The translations under genes and the position numbers were made by a program. From contig CAZVNM010000003.1 in assembly GCA_964628685.1 (NCBI GenBank), forward strand, positions 472,925-536,924: 64,000 bases of DNA, in the 5' to 3' direction. Numbering within the stretch: the stretch's first letter is position 1; every line of letters starts with the position of its first letter. Shown here piece by piece: positions 25,296-37,069 of this stretch. The notes beneath the pieces were generated by a model that saw nothing but the letters and a program-made list of their open reading frames with translations, was not told the DNA's origin and made no database searches. This DNA comes from CALMEC01 sp964628685. GTDB lineage: Bacteria; Actinomycetota; Thermoleophilia; Miltoncostaeales; Miltoncostaeaceae.

Positions 25296-26186
25296 CTACC
25301 GTCGGGCGATCGGTGAGCCGTCCGACGGCACGCCGCCGGGGTGGTCCCGGGTGAGCGCCACCTCGATCCGGTCGCGTCCCAGCTGCTTCGCCCGGTAGAG
25401 CGCGCCGTCGGCGCGCGCTAGCGCGGCGTCGATCGTCTCGTCGGTCGGATGCCAGTCCGACACCCCGATGCTGGTCGTGAGGCCGTCCCGCACGGCCCGG
25501 GTGCCGTCGAGGATGCGGCGGAAGACCTCGGGCGCGCCGTCCCCGACGGCTCGCTCGGGAAGGATGACCCCGAACTCCTCGCCGCCCAGGCGCCCGATGA
25601 CCGGGTCGCGCTCGTCGGCCACAGCCTCGTGCAGCACCTGCCCGTAGCGGCGCAGCGCCTCGTCGCCCGCCGAATGGCCGTGCGTGTCGTTGAGGAGCTT
25701 GAAGTGGTCGAGGTCCAGCTCGGCCACGATCATCGGTCCGGGCCGGGACGCCAGCTGCGACGCCCTGGCGAAGAACTCACGCCGGTTGAGCGTCTGGGTG
25801 AGGTCGTCGATGGTCGCGAGCACCGCCAGCCGCTCCTCCGCCAGCCGGCGCGCCGCGATCTCCGCCTCGAGCAGGCCAGTGCGCTCGCGCAGACGAGCGG
25901 ACATGCGCACGATCTCGAACGCCATGACCGGTGCGAGCGTCAGGGGGATGAGGAACGGGAGCCCCAGCTGCACGGCGACGTCGGCGGGTTCCGTGGGGAA
26001 GATGCCCACGAGGAGGTACACGACGGCGCAGATCATCACCGAGATGACGGCCGCCACGAGACCGAGGATGATCGCGGACCGCGCGGGCGTCGCCGGCCGG
26101 AAGACGAAGCCCAACCAGTCCCGACCCGATGATGTCGGGCTGACGTCTGGGGATTCCGGTCGTGACCTGCGGGCCATGGGCACCAT
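25296..26186 (-). CDS. Membrane diguanylate cyclase (GGEEF)
   Basis: Makes the second messenger c-di-GMP from two GTP. It has 296 residues: two N-terminal membrane helices (~residues 29-52 and 64-84), a short coiled-coil linker (LRERTGLLEAEIAARRLAEERL) typical of dimeric cyclases, then a complete GGDEF domain: DDLTQTLNRREFF, the metal-site AELDLDHFKLLNDTHGHSAGDE and the active site RLGGEEFG (GGEEF 201-205). The inhibitory RxxD site is absent at its usual position. Start uncertain among MVPMARR (chosen) and MARR 9 bases later. Confidence 0.88.
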   Translation of the reverse strand: MVPMARRSRPESPDVSPTSSGRDWLGFVFRPATPARSAIILGLVAAVISVMICAVVYLLVGIFPTEPADVAVQLGLPFLIPLTLAPVMAFEIVRMSARLRERTGLLEAEIAARRLAEERLAVLATIDDLTQTLNRREFFARASQLASRPGPMIVAELDLDHFKLLNDTHGHSAGDEALRRYGQVLHEAVADERDPVIGRLGGEEFGVILPERAVGDGAPEVFRRILDGTRAVRDGLTTSIGVSDWHPTDETIDAALARADGALYRAKQLGRDRIEVALTRDHPGGVPSDGSPIARR

Positions 26187-26346
26187 AGGGTAGGGGCCCC
26201 GAGCCCGTCGGCCAAATCCGGTCCGCCGGACCGGGCCGGTCGGCGCATCGGAGGGGATGAGCGTCCCGCGGCGTGCCGGATCGGGCGGCGTGCGTCGGGT
26301 AGCCTTTTGGGTCCAGCGATCGCCCCACGAATTGCACAGGAGCCGC

Positions 26347-29031
<2,685 letters not shown>

Positions 29032-29060
29032 GCTGTCACGGACACACCCGGTTGTGCCGG

Positions 29061-29086
29061 CGGCCCCGTCCACAGGGACGGGGCCG
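29061..29086 (+). terminator. Terminator of aconitase gene
   Basis: Perfect 10 bp stem CGGCCCCGTC/GACGGGGCCG, 6-base loop, followed by CTGTTCATTTC. The 29032-29332 gene-free interval holds this hairpin and the two REP-like elements. Confidence 0.75.
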
Positions 29087-29210
29087 CTGTTCATTTCGGG
29101 GGCGACCCCGATCGGCCGCGCACGCCGGTCAGGCGAGACGTGGCGTCGCCGGATGACGGCCGCTTGGGTGGGACCTGCGCGTGCGTGCCGCATCTGGGAA
29201 TCGCGTCGCG

Positions 29211-29241
29211 CGCAAGCCTGGTGTCAGGCACCAGGCTTGCG
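29211..29241. repeat. REP-like palindrome, copy B1 (perfect)
   Basis: The most symmetric copy: CGCAAGCCTGGTG and CACCAGGCTTGCG, 13 bp perfect inverted arms with a 5-base spacer TCAGG. Confidence 0.85.
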
Positions 29242-29252
29242 TGAGTGCCGTA

Positions 29253-29283
29253 CGCAAGTTGCGTGCCTGGCACCAGGCGTGCG
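29253..29283. repeat. REP-like palindrome, copy B2 (diverged)
   Basis: Starts CGCAAGTTGCGTGCC and ends GGCACCAGGCGTGCG. It keeps the GTGCC-T-GGCAC core but one outer arm is of the alternative CAAGTT type, as in the copies at 3032 and 49164. Confidence 0.75.
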
Positions 29284-29332
29284 CGAGCGCCGTACCCCGA
29301 GTCGCGGCGTCTTCGCCGGGCAGTCCCGCCGC

Positions 29333-30139
29333 CTACCGCGCCGATCGGTGCATCTGCCGCAGCCCCATCCCCAGACCCACCGCCGCGACGATCGCGGCCG
29401 CCAGGACCGCGTACAGGACGGTGGCCGTCGGGAAGCGACCGTCGAAGAGCGCCCGCTCGGCGTCCACGATGTGGGTGAGCGGGTTGGCCTCGGACATGAC
29501 CCGCAGCCAGCGCGGAGCGCCGTCCAGGGGAAGGAGCACCCCCGCCAGGAGCAGCGCCGGGAACAGCAGGGTCTGCTGCACCGTCCAGAAGACCCATTCC
29601 TGCCCTCTCGTGGCGAGCGCGAGCGCGTAGGACATCGACCCCACGCCCACGCAGAAGAGCGCCAGGATGGCGACCCCCGCGGCGATCCCCAACGGATGGA
29701 GGTCCAACCCGAACGGAACGCACAGGGCCACGATGATCGCCGTCTGCGCGACCATCGGGACGATCTCCTTGAGGGCCCGACCCACCAGCAGCGCGGAGCG
29801 GCTGATCGGCGTCACGAGCAGCCGTTCGTGGGATCCGGAGGTGAGCTCCTCGGAGAGGTTCGATCCGGTGAACGACGCACCGACGAGCGCGCTCATGGTC
29901 ACGATGCCCGGCACGAACCAGGTGAGCGCCGAGCGCCCCGACCCCAGATCCGGCAGGAGCGGTGCGAAGAGCGCGAGGAACACCAGCGGTTGGACCAGCG
30001 CCATGAAGATGCTGAACGGTTCGCGCACGAGCGGCCTGAGCTCGCGCACCATCACGTGCCGGGTGTCGCGCGCGAAACGGTGCCGCGTCCGCCCGATCGG
30101 GGGCTGCGGTGCGGTGGTGCCGAGGGCGGTCATGGTCAT
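29333..30139 (-). CDS. ABC-2 type exporter permease
   Basis: Membrane component of a drug/lipid exporter, 268 residues, six predicted helices. It carries the ABC-2 features: a cytoplasmic N-terminus ending in RHVMVRELRPLVREP, the helix-loop FTGSNLSEELTSGSHERLLVTPISRSALLVGRAL and a re-entrant GVLLPLDGAPRWLRVMSEANPLTHIVDAERALF. This is the DrrB/daunorubicin-resistance-like type. The ATG overlaps the ATPase stop by 4 bp (ATGA). The exported substrate cannot be predicted. Confidence 0.88.
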   Translation of the reverse strand: MTMTALGTTAPQPPIGRTRHRFARDTRHVMVRELRPLVREPFSIFMALVQPLVFLALFAPLLPDLGSGRSALTWFVPGIVTMSALVGASFTGSNLSEELTSGSHERLLVTPISRSALLVGRALKEIVPMVAQTAIIVALCVPFGLDLHPLGIAAGVAILALFCVGVGSMSYALALATRGQEWVFWTVQQTLLFPALLLAGVLLPLDGAPRWLRVMSEANPLTHIVDAERALFDGRFPTATVLYAVLAAAIVAAVGLGMGLRQMHRSAR

Positions 30140-31155
30140 GCCGATGCCTCCTGGTCGTGGTTGGGGGTGCGTGCCGCGGCCCCGTCGCGCAGACGGCGCC
30201 CGGTGAGTGCGAGGAACACGTCGTCGAGGGTGGACGGCACGAGGGCGACGCCCCCGGGCGTGATGTCGCGCTCGGCGAGCGACGCCAGGATCCCGACCAG
30301 GCGGCTCCGCCCGTCCGGAACCCGTGCGCGCACCGTGTCGCCCGCAACCTCCACGCTGTCGGGGTCGTCGGTGATCCGGGCGAGCAGCGCACGGGTGTCG
30401 GGGATCTGGTGACGGTCGACGGTCAGCGCGACGCGGTCACCCAGTCCGGACTTGAGTGCCTCGGCGGTGTCGTCGGCGATGACGCGGCCGTGGTCGACCA
30501 CGACGACGCGCTCTGCGAGGGCGTCGGCCTCCTCGAGGTAGTGCGTGGTGAGGATGACGGTCACCCCGGATTCGCGGTGCATCCGCCGGATCTGCGTCTG
30601 CATGTTCGCCCGGTTCTGGGGATCCAGTCCGGTGGAGGGCTCGTCCAGGAAGAGCACCTGGGGGGAGGACATCAGACCGATCGCGATGTCCAGGCGCCGG
30701 CGCTGCCCGCCGGAGAGCGTCGCGACCTTGCGGTCCAGCAGGCCGTCGAGCTCGAGGTCGACGCTCAGCTCGTCCACCCTGCGGCGGGCGTCCGACCGTG
30801 TCATGCCGTGGGCGAGGCCCTGTCCGATCAGCTCGTCGCGACCGTGGTGCCAGTGGCCCGCGCCGTTGCCCTGACCGATGTAGCCGATGATCGCCCGAAC
30901 CCGCGCTGCGTCCCGGACGACGTCGTGGCCGCCCACCCGGGCGTGTCCCTCGGTGGGCGCCAGCAGCGTCGTGAGCATGCGCAGGGTGGTCGATTTGCCC
31001 GCGCCGTTGGGGCCCAGCAGGGCCACCATCTCGCCGGGCTCGACCGTCAGATCGAGACGTTCGACGGCGGTGATCCGCTCGCCGTTGGCACCGAAGGTGC
31101 GGGTGAGTCCCTCGGCGCGGATGGCGGGGTGCGTATGTGGTGCGTGTGTGGTCAT
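30136..31155 (-). CDS. ABC exporter ATP-binding protein (DrrA type)
   Basis: Nucleotide-binding subunit pairing with the adjacent permease. It has 339 residues: Walker A GPNGAGKST, Q-loop IGYIGQGNG, signature LSGGQRRRLDIAIGL, Walker B VLFLDEPSTGLD and switch His TTHYLEEAD, followed by the ~100-residue C-terminal regulatory domain typical of DrrA-like proteins. The start MTTHAPHTHP is followed by a His-rich stretch. It is read divergently from a WYL regulator, with operator-like repeats between, so is probably repressed or activated by it. Confidence 0.92.
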   Translation of the reverse strand: MTTHAPHTHPAIRAEGLTRTFGANGERITAVERLDLTVEPGEMVALLGPNGAGKSTTLRMLTTLLAPTEGHARVGGHDVVRDAARVRAIIGYIGQGNGAGHWHHGRDELIGQGLAHGMTRSDARRRVDELSVDLELDGLLDRKVATLSGGQRRRLDIAIGLMSSPQVLFLDEPSTGLDPQNRANMQTQIRRMHRESGVTVILTTHYLEEADALAERVVVVDHGRVIADDTAEALKSGLGDRVALTVDRHQIPDTRALLARITDDPDSVEVAGDTVRARVPDGRSRLVGILASLAERDITPGGVALVPSTLDDVFLALTGRRLRDGAAARTPNHDQEASA

Positions 31156-31175
31156 GCCGGGCACGCTACGGTCAA

Positions 31176-31228
31176 TTGCGGTCACCAAACGACCGGTATT
31201 GGGCCTTGCGGTCAGCATGTGACCGCAA
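31176..31228. promoter_or_regulatory. Operator-like repeats between ABC exporter and WYL regulator
   Basis: Three copies of TTGCGGTCA: direct at 31176-31184 and 31206-31214 (30 bp apart, three helical turns), and inverted as TGACCGCAA at 31220-31228, making a perfect 9 bp palindrome with a 5-base spacer. The 31156-31247 interval contains nothing else. This is very probably the WYL regulator's own site controlling both directions. Confidence 0.75.
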
Positions 31229-31247
31229 TGGCGCGTACGCTGCCGGC

Positions 31248-32192
31248 ATGGACATCGCCCGCCGCACACTCCGTCTGCTGGAGCTCCTCCAGACCCATCG
31301 CGTCTGGTCGGGTGACGAGCTCTCCGACCGGCTCGAGGTGAGCCCCCGCACGCTGCGGCGCGACGTCGAACGTCTGCGCGACCTGGGGTATGCGGTGGAG
31401 GCGGCGCGCGGAGTGGCCGGCGGCTATCAGCTGCGCGGGTCCACCTCGATGCCGCCGCTCGTGCTGAACGACGACGAGGCGCTCGCGATCGCACTGGGCC
31501 TTCGCGCCGGGGCCGCGGGCGCCGTCGCCGGCCACGAGGACGCGGCGGTCGGGGCGCTCGCCAAGGTCACCAGGCTCATGTCACCCGCGCTCCGCGCCCG
31601 GGTGGACGCGATCACCCGGTCCACGGACCTCGGACCGGCCTGGAGCCCCGTGGACGCGGAGGTGCTGACGGCGGTGGCGGGCGTCTGCCGGGACGCGGAG
31701 CTCCTGGCCTTCGGCTACCGCGCCCGCGACGGCGTGGCGACCGATCGGCGGGTGGAGCCCCATCGGCTGGTGAACCTGGGACGGCGGTGGTACCTGGTGG
31801 CGTTCGACCTCGGACGGGAGGACTGGCGGTCGTTTCGTCTGGACCGCATGGAGCGCCCCGTCCCGCTGCGCGAGCGCTTCACCCCGCGGGAGATCCCCGG
31901 CGGGGACGCGGTGGCGTTCGTCGAGGGTGGCGTCGGCGCACAGGGTCGCGACGGGCGCGTCCGCGTGCGGTTCGCGACGCGCGCCCCGGTGGTGGCGGAG
32001 TTCGTGGGGACCTGGGCGGATGTGGAACCCGACCCCGACGATGCCGGGGCATGCGTCATGACGATGATGACCGCGGACCTCCACTGGCCCCTGATGGTCA
32101 TCGCCGCGATCGACGCGCCGGCGCGGGTGCTGGAGCCGGCGGAGCTCGCGAGCCGGGCCAGGGCAGCGGCGCACCGCCTGGCCGACCTCTGA
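31248..32192 (+). CDS. HTH-WYL domain transcriptional regulator
   Basis: A 314-residue regulator. N-terminal winged helix-turn-helix (residues ~1-55, RRTLRLLELLQTHRVWSGDELSDRLEVSPRTLRRDVERLR) of the DeoR/HTH_11 kind, then the WYL ligand domain with RRVEPHRLVNLGRRWYLVAFDL (the W-Y-L motif) and a C-terminal WCX extension. Actinobacterial WYL proteins commonly control adjacent transport or DNA-repair genes in response to ligands or DNA ends. Gene order and the shared palindrome indicate that it controls the divergent ABC exporter. Confidence 0.9.
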   Translation: MDIARRTLRLLELLQTHRVWSGDELSDRLEVSPRTLRRDVERLRDLGYAVEAARGVAGGYQLRGSTSMPPLVLNDDEALAIALGLRAGAAGAVAGHEDAAVGALAKVTRLMSPALRARVDAITRSTDLGPAWSPVDAEVLTAVAGVCRDAELLAFGYRARDGVATDRRVEPHRLVNLGRRWYLVAFDLGREDWRSFRLDRMERPVPLRERFTPREIPGGDAVAFVEGGVGAQGRDGRVRVRFATRAPVVAEFVGTWADVEPDPDDAGACVMTMMTADLHWPLMVIAAIDAPARVLEPAELASRARAAAHRLADL

Positions 32193-32251
32193 CGTGTCGC
32201 GATCACGGTGTGCGCGGACCGGAACCGGGTGACGCGCACCCCGTCCGACGG

Positions 32252-33373
32252 CTACCTGAACGTGACCTCGGGTTCCAGGAACGCCGCGAACAGGGTCTTG
32301 GTCGGCTCGTTGGCCCGCACGTCCTGCTTCATCTCAAGCGGCAGGCCCGGCTGCACCCGCAGATCCAGCCCGTCCGCCTCGCACCGCCCGGGTGCGTTTC
32401 GCCGCACCTCGACGCTGCAGATGATCTTCGTCCCGTAGCTGACCCTGAAGCTCGCGCTCGTCACCGCCGCGTCCGACGCCTCGTCGATGCCGACGAGCGC
32501 CGAGAAGGACTCGAGGCGCGCGTCCGACGCCAGGCTGGGGACGCTCGACAGGTCGACCTCCGTGCTGCCGCTCGCGCGGTTGCCGGTGTTGGACCCGCAC
32601 TGGATGAAGTTCGTCTCGTGCCGACGGCCGCTCATGACGACATATCCGGGCTGGCCGCAGTCGGCGCTGCGCGACCGCGCCAGCGGGGCCAGCTGCACGG
32701 TCCGTCCGCGGCTGGAGGAATCGCCCGAGCGGCCCGGTGCCGACGGGATCTGACTCCCGAAGTCCGGGATGGAGGGCACCGTGAAGTCGGGAACCGTGAA
32801 GTCCGGCACCGTGAAGTCCGGGGCGGTGAAGTCCGGGATGGACGGCACGGTGAAGTCCGGCACCGTGAAGTCGGGAATGGAGGGCACGGTGAAGTCCGGG
32901 ATCGACGGGACCGTGAAGTCGGTCTGCGATCCCGTGTCGGTCTGCGCCCCGGTCTCGGTCCGGGATCCGGTGTCGGTCCGCGCCCCGCCGTTGTCGTCAC
33001 CGCCCAGGGCGAGGACGAGCGCGGTGACACCGCCCGCGATCACGAGCACCGCGATGGCGATCATGGCCCACATGCCCCGGTGGTTGGGCGGTGGCGCCTG
33101 GCCCAGCGGTCCGGCGGCGGCCGCGCCGGCCAGGGGATCCATCGGCCTGGTCGCGTCGTCGGCACCGTCGGGACGCGGTGAGGGCGTGCCGCACTCGCGG
33201 CAGAAGCGGTCGTAGGGATCGACCGGACGCCCGCACGTGGGGCATGTGTCCGGCGGCCGGACGGCGGTGGCGTCCGGATCCGTCATCGCGTCGGTCTTCG
33301 CGCCGCAGCTCGTGCAGAAGCCGACGTCGCCGCGCAGCGGGGCGCCGCAGTTGGGACAGGGGGTGTCGCTCAT
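32252..33373 (-). CDS. Zinc-ribbon membrane protein with PDFTVPSI repeats
   Basis: A 373-residue protein. The N-terminus has two zinc ribbons (CPNCGAPLRGDVGFCTSC and CPTCGRPVDPYDRFCREC), then a Pro-rich linker, one membrane helix (~residues 101-123) and an extracytoplasmic part. The latter begins with a Thr/Asp/Gly stretch and a tract (~150-205) built from PDFTVPSI, PDFTVPSIP and shortened variants. The C-terminal ~150 residues look globular, with four Cys (DCGQPG, IQCGSN, IICSVEV, GRCEADG) that may form disulfides. Zinc-ribbon/TM/extracellular proteins of this design are common in actinobacteria and of unknown function. Confidence 0.78.
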   Translation of the reverse strand: MSDTPCPNCGAPLRGDVGFCTSCGAKTDAMTDPDATAVRPPDTCPTCGRPVDPYDRFCRECGTPSPRPDGADDATRPMDPLAGAAAAGPLGQAPPPNHRGMWAMIAIAVLVIAGGVTALVLALGGDDNGGARTDTGSRTETGAQTDTGSQTDFTVPSIPDFTVPSIPDFTVPDFTVPSIPDFTAPDFTVPDFTVPDFTVPSIPDFGSQIPSAPGRSGDSSSRGRTVQLAPLARSRSADCGQPGYVVMSGRRHETNFIQCGSNTGNRASGSTEVDLSSVPSLASDARLESFSALVGIDEASDAAVTSASFRVSYGTKIICSVEVRRNAPGRCEADGLDLRVQPGLPLEMKQDVRANEPTKTLFAAFLEPEVTFR

Positions 33374-33462
33374 GCGCGACCGATCCGTGCGATGCGTGGC
33401 ATCACGCGATCGTACCGTCCCGGTCTCCTGCGGATGATCAAGCGCCGGTCAACATTCGCGGC

Positions 33463-34917
33463 CTACGAGACGTTGACGACCCGCAGGACGTCGGTGGCCG
33501 GGGAGCGGCCGTCCACACCCGCCAGCACGACCACCCGGTCTCCGCTTCGCACGTAGCCCAGGTCACGGGCGCTCGCGACGGCCTCCGCCACCATCTCCTC
33601 GTTGTGCGCGAAGGCGGAGAGGGCCAGTGGGATGGACCCCCAGCTGATCGCCAGCTGGCGGCGCACCCGCTCGTCGGGCGAAAAACCCAGGATGGGGGTG
33701 TGACTGCGAAACCGCGCCGTCGCGCGCACCGTGAAACCCGACCGCGTGAGGCACAGGATTGCGCTCGCGTCGAGCGTCTCGGCCACCCGGGCGGCGGCGC
33801 TCGTCATGGTGTCGGTGATCCGCATGACCAGGCTCTCGCCGTGATCGACGCCCTCCAGGCGAAGCGGCGCCACGCGCCGGCTCCACGAGTCGACGTCGAA
33901 GTTCTGGTCGGCGCGCTCGCAGAGCCTGGCCATCGTGGCGATCACGTTGATCGGGTCGGCGCCCACCGCGGTCTCACCGGACAGCATCACCACCGACGAT
34001 CCGTCGAAGATGGCGTTGGCGACGTCGGTGGCCTCGGCGCGCGTCGGGGTGGGCGAGTGCAGCATCGACTCCAGCATCTGGGTGGCCGTGATGGTCGGCC
34101 GCCCGTGGGCGATGCACTCGCGGGTGATCATCTTCTGCAGGTGGGGGACGTCCTCCATCGGGTACTCGATGCCCAGGTCCCCGCGGGCGATCATCACCGC
34201 GCCGGCGGCGTCGATGATCCCGGCCAGGTTCTCCACCGCGGCGCGCGTCTCGACCTTGGCCACCACCAGCGGACCGCGCGGATGGGGCTCGGTCCCGAGC
34301 CGGCGGATGTCGTGCGCCGAGCGCACGAAGGACACCGCCACCATGTCCACGCCCTCGTCGACGAATGCGTCGAGGATGCGGAGGTCCTCGTTGGTGGGGG
34401 TGCTGATGCGCAGTCGGTCGGCGGGGACGTGCACGCCCGGCCGGCCGGAGATGTGGCCACCGTGGATGACCACGACCTCCAGGTGGTCGCGCCCCGTGTA
34501 GATGACCTCCGAGTCGATGCCGCCGTCGCCGAAGCTGATCCGGTCGCCCATCTGGACGCTCTCGAGCAGGTGCGGGTAGTCCACGTGCACGACGGAGGTG
34601 TCGGACCCCTCGTTGCCCGGCTGCAGACGCAGCGTCTGCCCGTCCTCCAGGGTGACGCCCTCGGTGCCGAACGAGCCGGCGCGGACCTTGGGACCGGGCA
34701 GGTCCACGAGCGTGCCGATGGGGAGGTCCAGCTCCTGCGCCACCCGCCGCACCCGACGGTGCAGCTCGAGGGCGTGCTCGATCGTCCCGTGCGACAGGTT
34801 GAGCCGCACGGCGTCCATCCCCGCCAGTGCCATCTCGCGGATGACCTCGGGTGACTCGGATGCCGGCCCGATGGTCGCCAGGATCTTCGTGCGTCGGCCG
34901 ATCGTTCTCGCCTTCAT
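33463..34917 (-). CDS. pyk: Pyruvate kinase
   Basis: Transfers phosphate from phosphoenolpyruvate to ADP, the last glycolytic step. It has 484 residues with all family signatures: RTKILATIGPASES, VRLNLSHGTIEHA, VAVSFVRSAHDIRR, the active-site block VVAKVETRAAVENLAGI and MIARGDLGIEYPMEDVPHLQKMI, TATQMLESM and MLSGETAVG. The C-terminal allosteric domain (ITDTMTSAAARVAETLDASAILCLTRSG) is complete. The start MKARTIGRRTKI is chosen because it fits the family N-terminus; upstream codons look non-coding. It is monocistronic. Confidence 0.95.
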   Translation of the reverse strand: MKARTIGRRTKILATIGPASESPEVIREMALAGMDAVRLNLSHGTIEHALELHRRVRRVAQELDLPIGTLVDLPGPKVRAGSFGTEGVTLEDGQTLRLQPGNEGSDTSVVHVDYPHLLESVQMGDRISFGDGGIDSEVIYTGRDHLEVVVIHGGHISGRPGVHVPADRLRISTPTNEDLRILDAFVDEGVDMVAVSFVRSAHDIRRLGTEPHPRGPLVVAKVETRAAVENLAGIIDAAGAVMIARGDLGIEYPMEDVPHLQKMITRECIAHGRPTITATQMLESMLHSPTPTRAEATDVANAIFDGSSVVMLSGETAVGADPINVIATMARLCERADQNFDVDSWSRRVAPLRLEGVDHGESLVMRITDTMTSAAARVAETLDASAILCLTRSGFTVRATARFRSHTPILGFSPDERVRRQLAISWGSIPLALSAFAHNEEMVAEAVASARDLGYVRSGDRVVVLAGVDGRSPATDVLRVVNVS

Positions 34918-34954
34918 GTGACGCACGATAGCCGTCACACGTGCAACGGGCGTG

Positions 34955-36895
34955 TCAGCGGGCGGGCGTCGGCGGACCCGGTCGCGGCGGTGGGGCGGGT
35001 CGCGATTCGGGTGGCGGTGCGGCCGCATCCCGCGGATCGGCGGGGCCCGGCGGGCGACCCGGCGGCATGCCCGGTCGTGCGGGTGCGGCGGGAGGCGGTC
35101 CTCCCGGCGTTGCGGGGCGGGAGACGGGTGGGTGCGATGTGGTGGACGGTGCCGCGGGGGGACGCGGGGGACCCGCGGGAACCGGTGGCGCGGACGGCGG
35201 CCGGACGGGGGGTCGGGGTGCCTGCGACGGCGGGTGCGGGTGATGCACGGCGGGCGCTGGTGCGGGGTGCGGCGGGTGGGACGGTGCGGGTGGTGTGCCG
35301 GGACGTGGTGGCACCGGCGCGCCGGGCGGACGTCCCGCGCCGGGCGGCGGTCCCGCGGGGCGCGGTGCGACGTGCTCCGGATGGCCGGGGGTTGGTCCCG
35401 CGGGGCGCGGCGGGGCGGGCGGCGCGGGCGGACGCGGAGGACCCGGTGCCGCGGCGGGTGCGGGTGGCGCGGCGGGACGTGGTGCGACCGGGTGCGCGGG
35501 GACCGGCGGCCCCGGCACGGACGGCACGCGTGGATGCGGAGCGGCGGCCGGAGCTGCGGACGGTGCGGGTGTGGGCGGTGCGATCGGCGACGGGGGGATC
35601 GGTGTCGCGGCGGGTGCGGGTGCCGGTGCGGGTGCCGACGGTGGGACAGGACGTGGGGCGACCGGTGACGCCGCAGGTGCGGGCGGGACGACCGGCATCG
35701 CGGGCGCCATCGGTGCGACGAGCGGTGGTACCGCGGCGGCGGGCGCCATCTGCGGGACGGCCACGGGCGGTGCGGCCTGCGGCGCGACGGGGACGGGCGG
35801 TGGCGGGCCGACCGCCGGCACCGGCTGACCGGTGGCGACCGCCGGGGTGGCGGGCACGGCGGCCGTGGCCGCGACGGGGACCGGCGGCGCGCCCGCAGAC
35901 GCGGGTGGCGCCTGCGGCGACGGTGGCAGGACGACCGGAGCCGGTGCGGGGGCCGGGGCGATTCCCCCGAGGGGGTCGGCGTCGGGGATCGGCGCCCTCA
36001 GTGCGGGTGCGGGAGTGACGGCGGGCGCCTCGTCCGCGGCCTCCCCGCGCTGGGCGCGCAGCACGAAGTAGGCGACGGTGATGACGGCGGCGATGAGCGG
36101 GGAGAACAGGATGGTCGGGACCGCGTCGCTCACGAGCATCCCGAACAGGAGCATTCCGACCGACGAGGCGTTCTGCACGAGCGCGGTCTCGATGGCGGCG
36201 GCGACGATCGCCCAGAGGAACCCCACCCCGATGACGGTGATGAGGAGCAGACCGGTGGTCCACCACCAGGACCGTGTGAGTCGCGTCCACGAGCGGCGGA
36301 TCGCCTCGACGGGACCCACGTCCTCGCGCATCACGGCGGGTACGGCGAACAGGCCGATCACGTAGGCGATCCACGACGCGACGGCCAGGGCGATGACCGC
36401 CGTCGTGCCGATGGGTCCGTCGGTCCGCCCGTACGTCCGCAGCAGGTACCAGGGCACGATCAGCGCCGCGGCGCCCAGGAGGGTGAGGCCCAGGAGCGGC
36501 ACGACGCGGCGGGCGCTCGCGCGCAGTGACTCGCCGGGATGGCATTCGCCGGTCTGGTGCAGGTCGCCGATCGCGAAGTGGAGCACCGCGGTGGTGAGCG
36601 CCAGGGCGAGGATGGTCATGACGACCGGGACGAGCAGGACCTGCTCCAGCCGGTCGAGGGCCTCCGCGGACCCGACCACGATCTTCCCGTCCACGGCGGC
36701 CGCGCCGAGCGGGATCATCTCGTTCAGGACGGCGATCGCCACCGCCACGATGGGCAGGTAGACCACCGCGGCCAGACCGACGAGCTTCGCGAACCCTCTG
36801 CGGTAGACGCGTCCGCCGTCGTTCACGACGTCGCGCACCCGTGGGCGGCCGGCGGTGACGGGCGGCATGGGTTGTTCGGGAGGCTGGGGGGTCAT
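34955..36895 (-). CDS. Polytopic membrane protein with long proline/alanine-rich tail
   Basis: A 646-residue protein in two parts. Residues ~15-285 contain about six membrane helices with motifs HQTGECHPGESLRASARRVVPLLG and GPVEAIRRSWTRLTRSWWWTT, the pattern of YciC/glycerophosphodiester-phosphodiesterase-membrane-domain (DUF7847-like) proteins. Residues ~300-646 are a low-complexity tail of Pro, Ala, Gly and Val with runs such as PAPAPAPVVLPP and RPPAPPAPPRP. The tail would be disordered. GGGGATC precedes the ATG. Family assignment of the membrane part is tentative. Confidence 0.75.
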   Translation of the reverse strand: MTPQPPEQPMPPVTAGRPRVRDVVNDGGRVYRRGFAKLVGLAAVVYLPIVAVAIAVLNEMIPLGAAAVDGKIVVGSAEALDRLEQVLLVPVVMTILALALTTAVLHFAIGDLHQTGECHPGESLRASARRVVPLLGLTLLGAAALIVPWYLLRTYGRTDGPIGTTAVIALAVASWIAYVIGLFAVPAVMREDVGPVEAIRRSWTRLTRSWWWTTGLLLITVIGVGFLWAIVAAAIETALVQNASSVGMLLFGMLVSDAVPTILFSPLIAAVITVAYFVLRAQRGEAADEAPAVTPAPALRAPIPDADPLGGIAPAPAPAPVVLPPSPQAPPASAGAPPVPVAATAAVPATPAVATGQPVPAVGPPPPVPVAPQAAPPVAVPQMAPAAAVPPLVAPMAPAMPVVPPAPAASPVAPRPVPPSAPAPAPAPAATPIPPSPIAPPTPAPSAAPAAAPHPRVPSVPGPPVPAHPVAPRPAAPPAPAAAPGPPRPPAPPAPPRPAGPTPGHPEHVAPRPAGPPPGAGRPPGAPVPPRPGTPPAPSHPPHPAPAPAVHHPHPPSQAPRPPVRPPSAPPVPAGPPRPPAAPSTTSHPPVSRPATPGGPPPAAPARPGMPPGRPPGPADPRDAAAPPPESRPAPPPRPGPPTPAR

Positions 36896-37069
36896 GATCC
36901 CCGGGAGAGTGGGAGACGATCCGTGCGCACGCGTGCGGATCCGTGATGTCACATCGGTCGCTCGGCGACGCGCCTTTACCCCGCCGCCCCGTCGTTCGGG
37001 ATGCGGCCCGGGTCCGATACGCTGGATGACGCGCAACACGGCATGGACGTGACCCGAGGAGCCGCACCG

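Noticed and set aside
35295..35828. Gly/Ala-rich rightward frame resembling PE_PGRS proteins
   Set aside because: It is the complement of the proline-rich tail (GGN/CCN codons); it has no N-terminal PE domain or ribosome site.
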